Below, in pieces: positions 52,502 to 59,821 of a stretch of DNA of 64,000 nt. The notes below the pieces were generated by a model. That model saw only the letters and a list, made by a program, of their open reading frames with translations, was not told the origin of the DNA and searched no databases. The translations under genes were made by a program, and so were the position numbers. Numbering within the stretch: the stretch's first letter is position 1; every line of letters begins with the position of its first letter. Origin of the DNA: Deltaproteobacteria bacterium (GTDB lineage: Bacteria; Myxococcota_A; Polyangia; GCA-2747355); NCBI GenBank assembly GCA_020633415.1, contig JACKDQ010000001.1, positions 806,001-870,000 of the forward strand, read 5' to 3'.

Positions 52502-55500
52502 GGTTTTTTCGCTTTGGTCGTGCTCGTACTGCCGAGCAGTGGGCCGATTGCGTTCTCGAGCTGTGGTCTGATGCTCAGTCGGCGAATGCGAGCGTTCTTC
52601 AGCTGTCGTTGTAGATACCAACCGATCAGTGCTGCCGAGAGGTTGATGTCCATGTTGAGGTTGCTGTGGTCCAGCCAGATCGAAACCGCGTCGATCGTTG
52701 GATTAAACAGCCCCGCAAGCGAGCCGGTCAGCCAGGCGCGCGTGGTTTTGATCCCCGGGTCGACGCCGTTGGGATCGAGGTAGAGTAAAAAAGCATCGAG
52801 ATCGGAAAGCGCGATTTGCGTGATATCGACGCGTCCGTCGAGGAGATGCTCTGCCAGTGCCCAGCGCAGATCGAGTAGCGCTGAGAGACGACTCTGTTTG
52901 CCAGCCTTGTTCCCAGCGACCAGTGCGCGCGGTTGAATGCCGGTTAGCTGAAGACCGAGGTCGATCTCCGCATCGAGCGGCGCGAGGGAAGCCAGCCGCA
53001 AGCCGAAATGTCCGGCGATATCACCGCCGGCGACGCCAAAGCGCAGTCTGTCGAGGGCGAGTGCTCCGTCGCTCAGCGAGAGATCGGCTGCCAACTGATC
53101 GATGACAACGCCACGTTGGCGTGCATTGATCAGTTGTCCCCCCTTGGTTAGCGCGGCGATGCGCTCGTCGATCGCTAGGCGGCCAAAGGCCACGCTGGGC
53201 TGGCGTCTTTGGTAGGGCGCTAGCTCGCGGAAGCTGCGTTGCCGGCGTCGCGCCCACTTGGCCCCGTCGGTCAAGGCGAGCTGAGGCTGCTCGGTGGTCA
53301 GGTTAACGCGTTGCGCGAGCTTGATATCCGCGTTGAGATCTTCGAGGCTCAGCCGCTGCTGAATGCGCAAGTAATTTCCGTCTTCGCGGCGCTGAATCTG
53401 TGTGCCGCGCGACCAGAGGTGGAAGGCATCGGCGATAATCCGCGTCTTGGTTGAGAGCCAGTCTGAGTCGACGGGCTTTTTGAGCGTGACCGAGAGGGCG
53501 AGTTTGCCGGCGGTTCGCAGGTCGGCCAGCAGCTGGCGGGCGTGATTGGGGTTCTTTGTTCGCGGACTGGTAAACGCCAAATCGAATTGCGCATCGAGCC
53601 CCGGAAGCTTTCCGTCGAGCGGCAGCTGTTCGAGTTGGCCCCAGCCGTTGATCGTCAGTCCACGCGACGGCAGCTGAACAGCGAGCTGTTTGAGCTTGAG
53701 CCGTCCGCTCTTGAAGAGCTGTGCGTCGAAGAGCAGTGCGTTGTTGTCAAAAGGCGGTGCGCCGCCGGCACGAATGCGTGGTAGCCTGATCGCCAACTGC
53801 AGCTGCGGTGCGTAAAGCTGGTCGATCTTTAGCGCAGGCAGCGGCCAGCGCGTCGGAAGTCCGGCGAGCGCGAGCGCGGTCTCGACCGTCAGCCTGTCGA
53901 CGCGATTGTCGCCATTCTTGAGGGCCGCGATGCTCAAGCGCTCGGTCAGTCGATAGCGTCCTGGTTGCTCGGGCACGAGGGCGATCTGGGCAGCGACGTC
54001 ATCGATCTGCAGCTGTGGTCCGGTCACCTTGCCGATGTTCGCGTCGAGCCGAAGTTTGACGTGTGGTAGGTCGGTGGACTTGTTGGCGAGCAGCGCGCGT
54101 AGCGGTGCGCGTGTCGTCAGTTGCGCGCTTAGCCGTAGAGCGGCCAGCCGATTGTCAGCGTTGCGTAGCCGCTTTGCGGCAAGCGTCAGCTGCAGGTCGA
54201 GTGGCAGTTCGGGCGGCGGAAAGCTCGCCAGATCGCCGAGCGGCGCCTCGAGGCGCAGCTGCGTGCGGAGATCGCCGATGCGGTTTTCGCCTTGGGCGAT
54301 CGCAGCAAAGTTCGGCGTAAGCGTGAGTCGCAGTGCCTTCTTGTTGGGACTGTCCAGCGCGAGGTCGATCGTTCCAGGACCGAGTGTTGCTCCGGCGAGG
54401 GTCAAGCGAGGTAGTGCCAGGCGACCGCTGAGTTTCGTTCCGCTGGGCTCGATGGCGAGCGAGATTTTTGCGCTGCTGATCGTCGCGCGCTCTTGCCCGA
54501 CGATCGCGCTGAGGTTTTCACCTTCGATGCGCAACTGCGAGAGCATCGCCCGCTGGCCGCGCAGGAGCTGTCCGCCGAGGTTGGCGGGCTTGATCGGGGA
54601 GCGGGTCATCCGCTCGACAGTTGCGGCGTCGACGTCGGCCTCGAAGACGGTCCTTAGCGTGCCGCGTGCACCGAGGGCGGCCAGTGCCGGAATTCGTAAC
54701 CAGCGCGAGAGCTGCTGCAGCTGCAGTGGGCCGATATCGACCCGTGCGCGATGACGTTTGTTGGGGCGGTGCGTCGCTTGGACGGCGACCAGCTGTTGGT
54801 CTTGCAGCCTAAGGGCAAAGCGCTCGAGCGTTGCTGTATTGCTGGGCAGGTTGGCTTGGGCACGCAACGTTATGGACACAGGCAAAGGTCGCAATGGCGT
54901 GCCGGGTGCGTGGAGTCGATCGATATCGACGCCCAGATCGATCGCGCAGTCGTCGGGTTTGTTGTCGCGCAGCGTCGCTGCTGCCTTGATCCGCAGTTTG
55001 AGCCGATCGATCGCGGCGGCATCGGTGCGCAAGCGAGCGATCTTCAGCTTGCCTTGGGCCGATAGCGGCGCTTGGTCGAGCAGCAGTCGACCCGCTGGTG
55101 GCTGGCGCCCTGGTGTTGTATCGGCAGCGAGCTGTAGGTTGGCTGAGAGTCGCTCGAGGCGAAGTTGGGGGCGCTTTGGCGGGCCGATGCGTGCGCTGAT
55201 GTCGCGCAGCGATAGTTGCCCGGCAACCTGTGGCGCCGAGGCTGGGCCGCGGATGCGGATGTTGTCGAGGGCAACAGATCCTTCGACGGCGATATCCTTG
55301 ACGAACAGCGCGAGGTACTTGCTCAGCTCATCAAACGGCAGATAGAGCCTTTTTAGGGTCAGGTCGAGCTGCGGGTCGCTAAAGATCTGGGTCGCGCGAC
55401 CGCGGGCTTGCACGATCCGGCGACCGTTTAGGGTGAGGTCGAGTGTCTCGAGATGCGCATCGCCCTTTTCGGTAACCGCGGCGAAGTCCGCGCGTAAATC

Positions 55501-56307
55501 GATCGGTGCGAGGATCCCTTTGAGGGAGCGCGTGGCCAGCCCAACGTGCAGACGCGTTTCGACGCGAGGCGGAGAAAGGGCTAACAGGCGCAGCTTGAGG
55601 CGTACGTCGCTGGCGAGCATTGCCGAGGCGTCCGGTGTGCGTAGCGCGATGTTGTGGCGCTCCTTGCCAGCGGGGCGAAAAGTTAGCTCGAGAGTCAGGT
55701 CGGGAGCACGCTGCGAAAATGCGCCGCGGCTGGCCAAGCGTAGCCCACCGATGCGCAGACGTTGGTCGTTGCGCTGGATGTAGGTGGCGATCTCGTCCAC
55801 AGCAAGGCGTTTAATTTCGACGGTGAAGTTGCTGGGCGGGCTTGGTGGTTTGTTCGGTGGTTTCACTGGGGGCGGCAGATCGCTCGCCCCGGCGGGCAGG
55901 TTCGACAAGAACGCCAGCCAGTTGAGTCGCTGCCCGTTTTGCTCGAGATAGGCGCGAGGGTTTTTGACGATCAATTCATCGATCAGCAAGCGACCTGCCG
56001 GCAGCCGTCCGAGTTGATAGCGAAGGCTGATGCGGTCGACTGAAAACAGCGGCAGCTTAAAGCCGGCCGGTGGTCCGAGTACGACGCCGCGCAACTCAAT
56101 GCCGCGAAGTGGACGTAACCAGAGACTGTCGATCTCGAGCTGGGGATGGTTGAGCGCCTTTCGCGCGATCGGCAGCGCGGCGCGTCGCAGCAGGTCACTC
56201 GGTGGTGCGACGATCAACAGGACAAGCGGGGTCAACAGGACGATCAGCGTGACCGCGATCACGACCAGTAGACGGCGAAGCCATTGAATTAGCACCCTAA
56301 GAGACAT
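52498..56307 (-). CDS. AsmA/TamB-like inner-membrane-anchored periplasmic protein
   Basis: This 1269-residue protein has one N-terminal transmembrane anchor (LLVVIAVTLIVLLTPLVLLIV). A very long beta-rich periplasmic part follows, composed of repeated short strands rich in Leu, Arg and Pro. The entry AALPIARKALNHPQLEIDSLWLRPLRGIELRGV, followed by ISLRYQLGRL and LLIDELIVKNPRAYLEQNG, is typical of AsmA/TamB-family proteins. Those span the periplasm as a lipid-conducting groove or assist outer-membrane assembly. It is the first gene of an operon with the small lipoprotein and the CHAT lipoprotein. The promoter region (56308-56500) is shared with the divergent metalloprotease gene. Confidence 0.7.
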   Translation of the reverse strand: MSLRVLIQWLRRLLVVIAVTLIVLLTPLVLLIVAPPSDLLRRAALPIARKALNHPQLEIDSLWLRPLRGIELRGVVLGPPAGFKLPLFSVDRISLRYQLGRLPAGRLLIDELIVKNPRAYLEQNGQRLNWLAFLSNLPAGASDLPPPVKPPNKPPSPPSNFTVEIKRLAVDEIATYIQRNDQRLRIGGLRLASRGAFSQRAPDLTLELTFRPAGKERHNIALRTPDASAMLASDVRLKLRLLALSPPRVETRLHVGLATRSLKGILAPIDLRADFAAVTEKGDAHLETLDLTLNGRRIVQARGRATQIFSDPQLDLTLKRLYLPFDELSKYLALFVKDIAVEGSVALDNIRIRGPASAPQVAGQLSLRDISARIGPPKRPQLRLERLSANLQLAADTTPGRQPPAGRLLLDQAPLSAQGKLKIARLRTDAAAIDRLKLRIKAAATLRDNKPDDCAIDLGVDIDRLHAPGTPLRPLPVSITLRAQANLPSNTATLERFALRLQDQQLVAVQATHRPNKRHRARVDIGPLQLQQLSRWLRIPALAALGARGTLRTVFEADVDAATVERMTRSPIKPANLGGQLLRGQRAMLSQLRIEGENLSAIVGQERATISSAKISLAIEPSGTKLSGRLALPRLTLAGATLGPGTIDLALDSPNKKALRLTLTPNFAAIAQGENRIGDLRTQLRLEAPLGDLASFPPPELPLDLQLTLAAKRLRNADNRLAALRLSAQLTTRAPLRALLANKSTDLPHVKLRLDANIGKVTGPQLQIDDVAAQIALVPEQPGRYRLTERLSIAALKNGDNRVDRLTVETALALAGLPTRWPLPALKIDQLYAPQLQLAIRLPRIRAGGAPPFDNNALLFDAQLFKSGRLKLKQLAVQLPSRGLTINGWGQLEQLPLDGKLPGLDAQFDLAFTSPRTKNPNHARQLLADLRTAGKLALSVTLKKPVDSDWLSTKTRIIADAFHLWSRGTQIQRREDGNYLRIQQRLSLEDLNADIKLAQRVNLTTEQPQLALTDGAKWARRRQRSFRELAPYQRRQPSVAFGRLAIDERIAALTKGGQLINARQRGVVIDQLAADLSLSDGALALDRLRFGVAGGDIAGHFGLRLASLAPLDAEIDLGLQLTGIQPRALVAGNKAGKQSRLSALLDLRWALAEHLLDGRVDITQIALSDLDAFLLYLDPNGVDPGIKTTRAWLTGSLAGLFNPTIDAVSIWLDHSNLNMDINLSAALIGWYLQRQLKNARIRRLSIRPQLENAIGPLLGSTSTTKAKKP

Positions 56308-56500
56308 CGTTTGCCGGCAAGCACGTGAATATAGCGAAGAGTTGATCCGTCTTCTAGCGGGTTGCTGAAAAACTCCCAGCGCGGGTCGATCGCTGTGTAA
56401 CTGCTCCGGTTCGGTTCAAGGTGGGTGCTGCGCGGGGCGAAGCTTGACTTTGACTCCGACTGGATAAAGGCTAGTCGACCCAAGACAACGAGGCTAGAGG

Positions 56501-58240
56501 ATGAAAACGCTTAGAGCAGCTGTCCCAGTACTGCTGATTTGTATTGCGATGCTCATTGGTTGCGAGACCACCGAGGGCGCCGATTGCGATGGTGCGAATT
56601 GCTCGCGCGACGCTGGCGTGCGAACCGATGGCGCGCCGGTCGCCGACAGTGCACAGCCACCATCGGGAATCGTCACGTTCAAGAACGCGGGAGAAACGGC
56701 GACGGCGTCGTTTTCGGCGGGCAACGAGGCCTATGTTGTCGTGCCCTATTCGGTTTCTACGACCGCTGCGGACGCGATCGACTTCACGATCAAGTTGACC
56801 ACCAAGACCAGCGGCACGCGCAGCTATTCGATGCGTTGGGGTGGCTTTCCGGCGCGCAAGACCGATCCGGTCTGGGCCAAGCGCATCGCCAGTCGAATCG
56901 CCGTTGAGCGCTGGACGCGCGGGCTGCGCGAGCGCGCAGCGACGATGCGGATGTCGCCACAATCGACGGTGTTGTCACCGGTGCGCCGGAAGTTTGGCCA
57001 CATCGCGGCTTGTGCCAGCGGCCTGTCTGCGGACTGTGGTGCCAACGAGGTCTGTGTCAAAGGGCAATGTACCAGCGAGATCAGCGGCTACAATGTCACG
57101 GAATTCGCGCCGACGACCAAGGCGATCGACCTGACGGTTGAGCGTAAGGGTCAGTCAGTGGCGATTTTGGTGGAAAAAGGCAAAACCGTGGCCAAGGCTG
57201 ATCTCGACGGATTGCTCCAAGCGTTCCAAGAAGTGATCGCCCTGCGGGATGTCGCGCTGTTTGGCGACCCCGCGCTCAAGTCCGGTGAAACCCGCACCAG
57301 CTCCGATCGTAACGGCGATGGGATGGTCTGGCTGGTGCTTTCCGATACCGTTGCCGAAAAGAACAGCGATGCCGTCGGATTTTTCGTCGGCACGGACTTC
57401 GCGGACGTCAAAGACTCGGCCAACTCCAACGAGGCCGATGTGCTCTATTGTGTTTTGCCGAGCTCGGGTACGCCGCTGCCGAAGATTTTGCCGATCCTCG
57501 CTCACGAGTTCCAGCACCTGTTGAATTTCGCCACAAAGGTTTATCGGCCGAAGGTTAACGGTGGGCAAGGCGCGCTCGAGGAGCTCTGGCTCGACGAGGG
57601 GCTATCGCATTTTGCCGAGGATGCAGTCGGCTATGGCGGCGACAACGTTACGTTGCTCGACCAAGAGCTGTTCCCCTCGTTTGGCGACTTCTCGCTGTTC
57701 GTCAACGTCAAGACCGGCGATACCCCGGGGCTGCGCGCGCTGGCGCTGGCTTTTGTTCGTTATCTCTTCGAGCAAAAGGGTGGGGTGAGCTACCTCAAGG
57801 AGGACCCGCGTCCTCAGGACAAGGGCGGAGCAACCTGGCTCAAGGCGCTGCTCGCTTCGGATAAAGCCGGGGTGGATGGCATTACCGCAACCTATGGCGA
57901 CTACAAAGCGGCGTTCAACAACTGGATCGCAGCGGTGGTTCTCGACGGTCGCGACGTGACCGACTTCGCTGCTTACAACTACGCGCCGCTGATCACCGAC
58001 CCGCTGACAGGAAGCGCGATCGGTTTGGTCGTGCGAGGCACGCGAAAGGACGCGTCGGGTAGCGAAATTACGCTGCAAGGTCCGCTCGAGAAAAAACTGA
58101 ATTCGGGAGATAACGCCGATACGATCCCCAACGGCGGTGCGAAGTTCTTTGCGTTGAGTGGGCTCACCGGCGAAGCGACCATCGAAGTCACGACTCAGGA
58201 GAGCGATTTCCGTTTCGCGGTGATTAAGGTTTCAAAGTAG
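56501..58240 (+). CDS. HEXXH metalloprotease lipoprotein, M30-like
   Basis: This 579-residue protein starts at ATG 56501, with GAGG 7 bases upstream. It has a lipoprotein signal (LLICIAMLIGC) and a Cys-containing region (CDGANCSRDAG; later CASGLSADCGANEVCVKGQC). The catalytic site is HEFQHLLNF with His335 and His339, and the third ligand candidate is Glu366 in LDEGLSHFAED. This block resembles M30 hyicolysin-type peptidases. The C-terminal part is beta-rich. It heads a run of same-strand genes for small exported proteins and a radical SAM protein. It is probably a surface or periplasmic protease; the substrate is unknown. Confidence 0.75.
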   Translation: MKTLRAAVPVLLICIAMLIGCETTEGADCDGANCSRDAGVRTDGAPVADSAQPPSGIVTFKNAGETATASFSAGNEAYVVVPYSVSTTAADAIDFTIKLTTKTSGTRSYSMRWGGFPARKTDPVWAKRIASRIAVERWTRGLRERAATMRMSPQSTVLSPVRRKFGHIAACASGLSADCGANEVCVKGQCTSEISGYNVTEFAPTTKAIDLTVERKGQSVAILVEKGKTVAKADLDGLLQAFQEVIALRDVALFGDPALKSGETRTSSDRNGDGMVWLVLSDTVAEKNSDAVGFFVGTDFADVKDSANSNEADVLYCVLPSSGTPLPKILPILAHEFQHLLNFATKVYRPKVNGGQGALEELWLDEGLSHFAEDAVGYGGDNVTLLDQELFPSFGDFSLFVNVKTGDTPGLRALALAFVRYLFEQKGGVSYLKEDPRPQDKGGATWLKALLASDKAGVDGITATYGDYKAAFNNWIAAVVLDGRDVTDFAAYNYAPLITDPLTGSAIGLVVRGTRKDASGSEITLQGPLEKKLNSGDNADTIPNGGAKFFALSGLTGEATIEVTTQESDFRFAVIKVSK

Positions 58241-58255
58241 CGCATGGAGGTTTCA

Positions 58256-58852
58256 ATGGGCGCGAAGCGATTGCTCGTTCGGAATGTGTTTGTCGGTATC
58301 GGCCTGGTGGCTCTTGCCGCAAACGCTGCAGCGGAGCGTCGCGAGAAGCCGGCCAATAGCGATGTGGTCAAAGAAGGCCGCATCGCCGTGGTGCGAGGCG
58401 TCTCGCGGGCGGAAGCGCAGTTGACCGACCACCAGGGTCGTCGCTATCTCTTAACGGGTGCGCTGAGCAACGAGCTGCTTCGCCTCAGCGGCCATACGGT
58501 CAAGGTCTGGGGCGTGCAGGGCAAAGAGAAGCTGCTGACCCCGACGCTGCGTGTCGATCGCTACCAGATCATCGATTCGGGTGGCACCAGGCCCCACGTT
58601 GGCCGACTGTTGTCGGACCCGAAGGACAAGACGGGCATCATCTTGCGAAAGCGAGCCGAGGTCGGTGAGCAGCGGTTGCGAGTCAGCGCCAAGCGCCCAT
58701 TGGCCCGACGGCTGCGGCAGCGGTTGGGGTGCAAAGTGTGGATTGCTGGCGAAGTGACCGGCGACACGCTCAACGCCTACAAATTCGGTTGGCTCAATTG
58801 CGATACATCAAAACCGATCAAACCGATCAAGAACAAGACCCCTACGAAGTAA
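58256..58852 (+). CDS. Small secreted hypothetical protein (OB-fold-like)
   Basis: This protein is 198 residues from ATG 58256, set by GGAGG 5 bases upstream. It has a signal peptide (LLVRNVFVGIGLVALAANAAA). Two similar beta-rich segments (IAVVRGVSRAEAQLTDHQGRRYLLTG followed by VKVWGV, and WIAGEVTGDTLNAYKFGWLNC) have the spacing of small OB-fold or barrel domains. The C-terminus is Lys/Pro-rich. It lies 15 bases after the metalloprotease gene, so an operon is likely. No function is assigned. Confidence 0.7.
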   Translation: MGAKRLLVRNVFVGIGLVALAANAAAERREKPANSDVVKEGRIAVVRGVSRAEAQLTDHQGRRYLLTGALSNELLRLSGHTVKVWGVQGKEKLLTPTLRVDRYQIIDSGGTRPHVGRLLSDPKDKTGIILRKRAEVGEQRLRVSAKRPLARRLRQRLGCKVWIAGEVTGDTLNAYKFGWLNCDTSKPIKPIKNKTPTK

Positions 58853-58873
58853 GAGGATCAAGGAGACAACAGA

Positions 58874-59344
58874 GTGAAAGCTACATTGTCGATGGCTGCA
58901 GTCGTTTCGCTGTTTTGCTGCGCGCTGCAGGCGCGAGCCGAGGACCCCTTTGCTGCCGGTGAAGATGCACTGGCGGTCAAGGAAGATGATGGTAGTGCAT
59001 CGGTACGCGCTCGCCTTAAGGTCGCCAAGATGGAAGACGACATGGTGCTGATCCGCGTGGCGTCGGTCGACGACAAGAAGTTCCCCAATTGCCTGCTCAA
59101 GGGCACGGTGCTCAAGACCGCTACGTCCAAGGCCAAGCACTTCAAGTTGATGGGTCGCGGCAAGACCTACACTTTCCTGCCGGTCTACAAGAAGCGTGGG
59201 CGTTCGATCGACCTCAACGACAAGGTCACCCAGGCCAATTTGGGCGCCTGCTTCTATCCGGCCAAGACCAAGCTGGTGATCAAGGTTGGGGGCGTCGATC
59301 TCAAGGCCAAAGCGTTCAAAGCGACGACGATCTATCTTCAGTAG
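58874..59344 (+). CDS. Small secreted hypothetical protein
   Basis: This 156-residue protein has a GTG start with AGGAGA about 8 bases upstream. It has a signal peptide (LSMAAVVSLFCCALQARA, cleavage before EDPF). The mature protein is basic and beta-rich (MVLIRVASVDDKKFPNCLLKG, KLMGRGKTYTFLPVYKKRGR), ending FKATTIYLQ. One Cys pair (NCLLKG, GACFYP) could form a disulfide. It lies in the run between the metalloprotease and radical SAM genes. No family is recognised. Confidence 0.7.
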   Translation: MKATLSMAAVVSLFCCALQARAEDPFAAGEDALAVKEDDGSASVRARLKVAKMEDDMVLIRVASVDDKKFPNCLLKGTVLKTATSKAKHFKLMGRGKTYTFLPVYKKRGRSIDLNDKVTQANLGACFYPAKTKLVIKVGGVDLKAKAFKATTIYLQ

Positions 59345-59433
59345 TTTCTGCGAAGAGCGCGCCGGCCTGGCGATCCAGTTTGGCCGGCGCGCATCTCGCG
59401 TCCAGCCCCAATTTCTAGACAAGGAATCGTTTG

Positions 59434-59634
59434 ATGGCAGCGAAACAGAAGGCGTTTATCCTTTATATGACCACCTGGGGTGGCGACAAGGGGGAGGTCG
59501 AGCGTGAGACCAACCTCGACAAACTCAATGGGCTGCTCTCTGAAGGGTGGCGAGTTAGCAGCGCCACGCCGATGAGCGGCCACGGTGAGGACGACGACGA
59601 GACCCGTTGCTTGGTCGTTCTCGACAAGTCATAG
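59434..59634 (+). CDS. Tiny cytosolic protein, DUF4177-like
   Basis: This 66-residue protein starts at ATG 59434 with AAGGA 8 bases upstream; a TTG immediately before it is not needed. The order of a strand (KAFILYMTTW), the helix-turn LDKLNGLLSEGWRVSSATPM and a final strand CLVVLDK is like the DUF4177 type of small alpha/beta protein with an LNxLGxEGW motif. It has no signal peptide. It precedes the structured leader of the radical SAM gene. Confidence 0.6.
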   Translation: MAAKQKAFILYMTTWGGDKGEVERETNLDKLNGLLSEGWRVSSATPMSGHGEDDDETRCLVVLDKS

Positions 59635-59639
59635 ATCGG

Positions 59640-59821
59640 TAACTGATCTGCGACGCTGGGTTTGTCTGTAGGCCCAGGCCGAAGGCTGGGAGTATGGGCC
59701 AGCGGCCCGCACTGGGCGTAGCCAGGCGAGGCGGCTGTGCGGCCCGTTCGCTAGTGTTTCTCTCAGCCTCGAGGATGCGGACTGGAAATCCGCCTGACAA
59801 GTCCGTAAAGTTAGACACCAC
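59640..59821 (+). other. Structured leader of the radical SAM gene
   Basis: No gene lies in these 182 bases, but several stems do. CCCAG/CTGGG (59673-59690) forms a hairpin with GCC/GGC inside, and GGGCC-AGC-GGCCC spans 59696-59708. Near the start codon, GCGGA pairs with TCCGC (59777-59793). The overlapping CGGACT (59778-59783) can instead pair with AGTCCG (59800-59805), so two exclusive structures are possible just before the ATG. No clear Shine-Dalgarno sequence is present. It may control translation of the radical SAM gene; that is inference. Confidence 0.4.

Noticed and set aside
52502..52621. 40-residue N-terminal extension of the small lipoprotein
   Set aside because: It overlaps the AsmA-like gene and would destroy the lipoprotein signal; ATG 52501 gives a proper signal and an ATGA overlap.
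59690..59745. Fragments reminiscent of a cobalamin riboswitch (CCCGCACTG, AGCCAGGCGAGG)
   Set aside because: The spacing between the blocks is far too short and the B12 box deviates at several positions; other core elements are missing.
59777..59793. Hairpin resembling a tRNA-Ser(GGA) anticodon arm (GCGGA, loop CTGGAAA, TCCGC)
   Set aside because: No acceptor stem, D-arm, variable arm or T-loop TTCGAATC surrounds it; only the anticodon arm matches.
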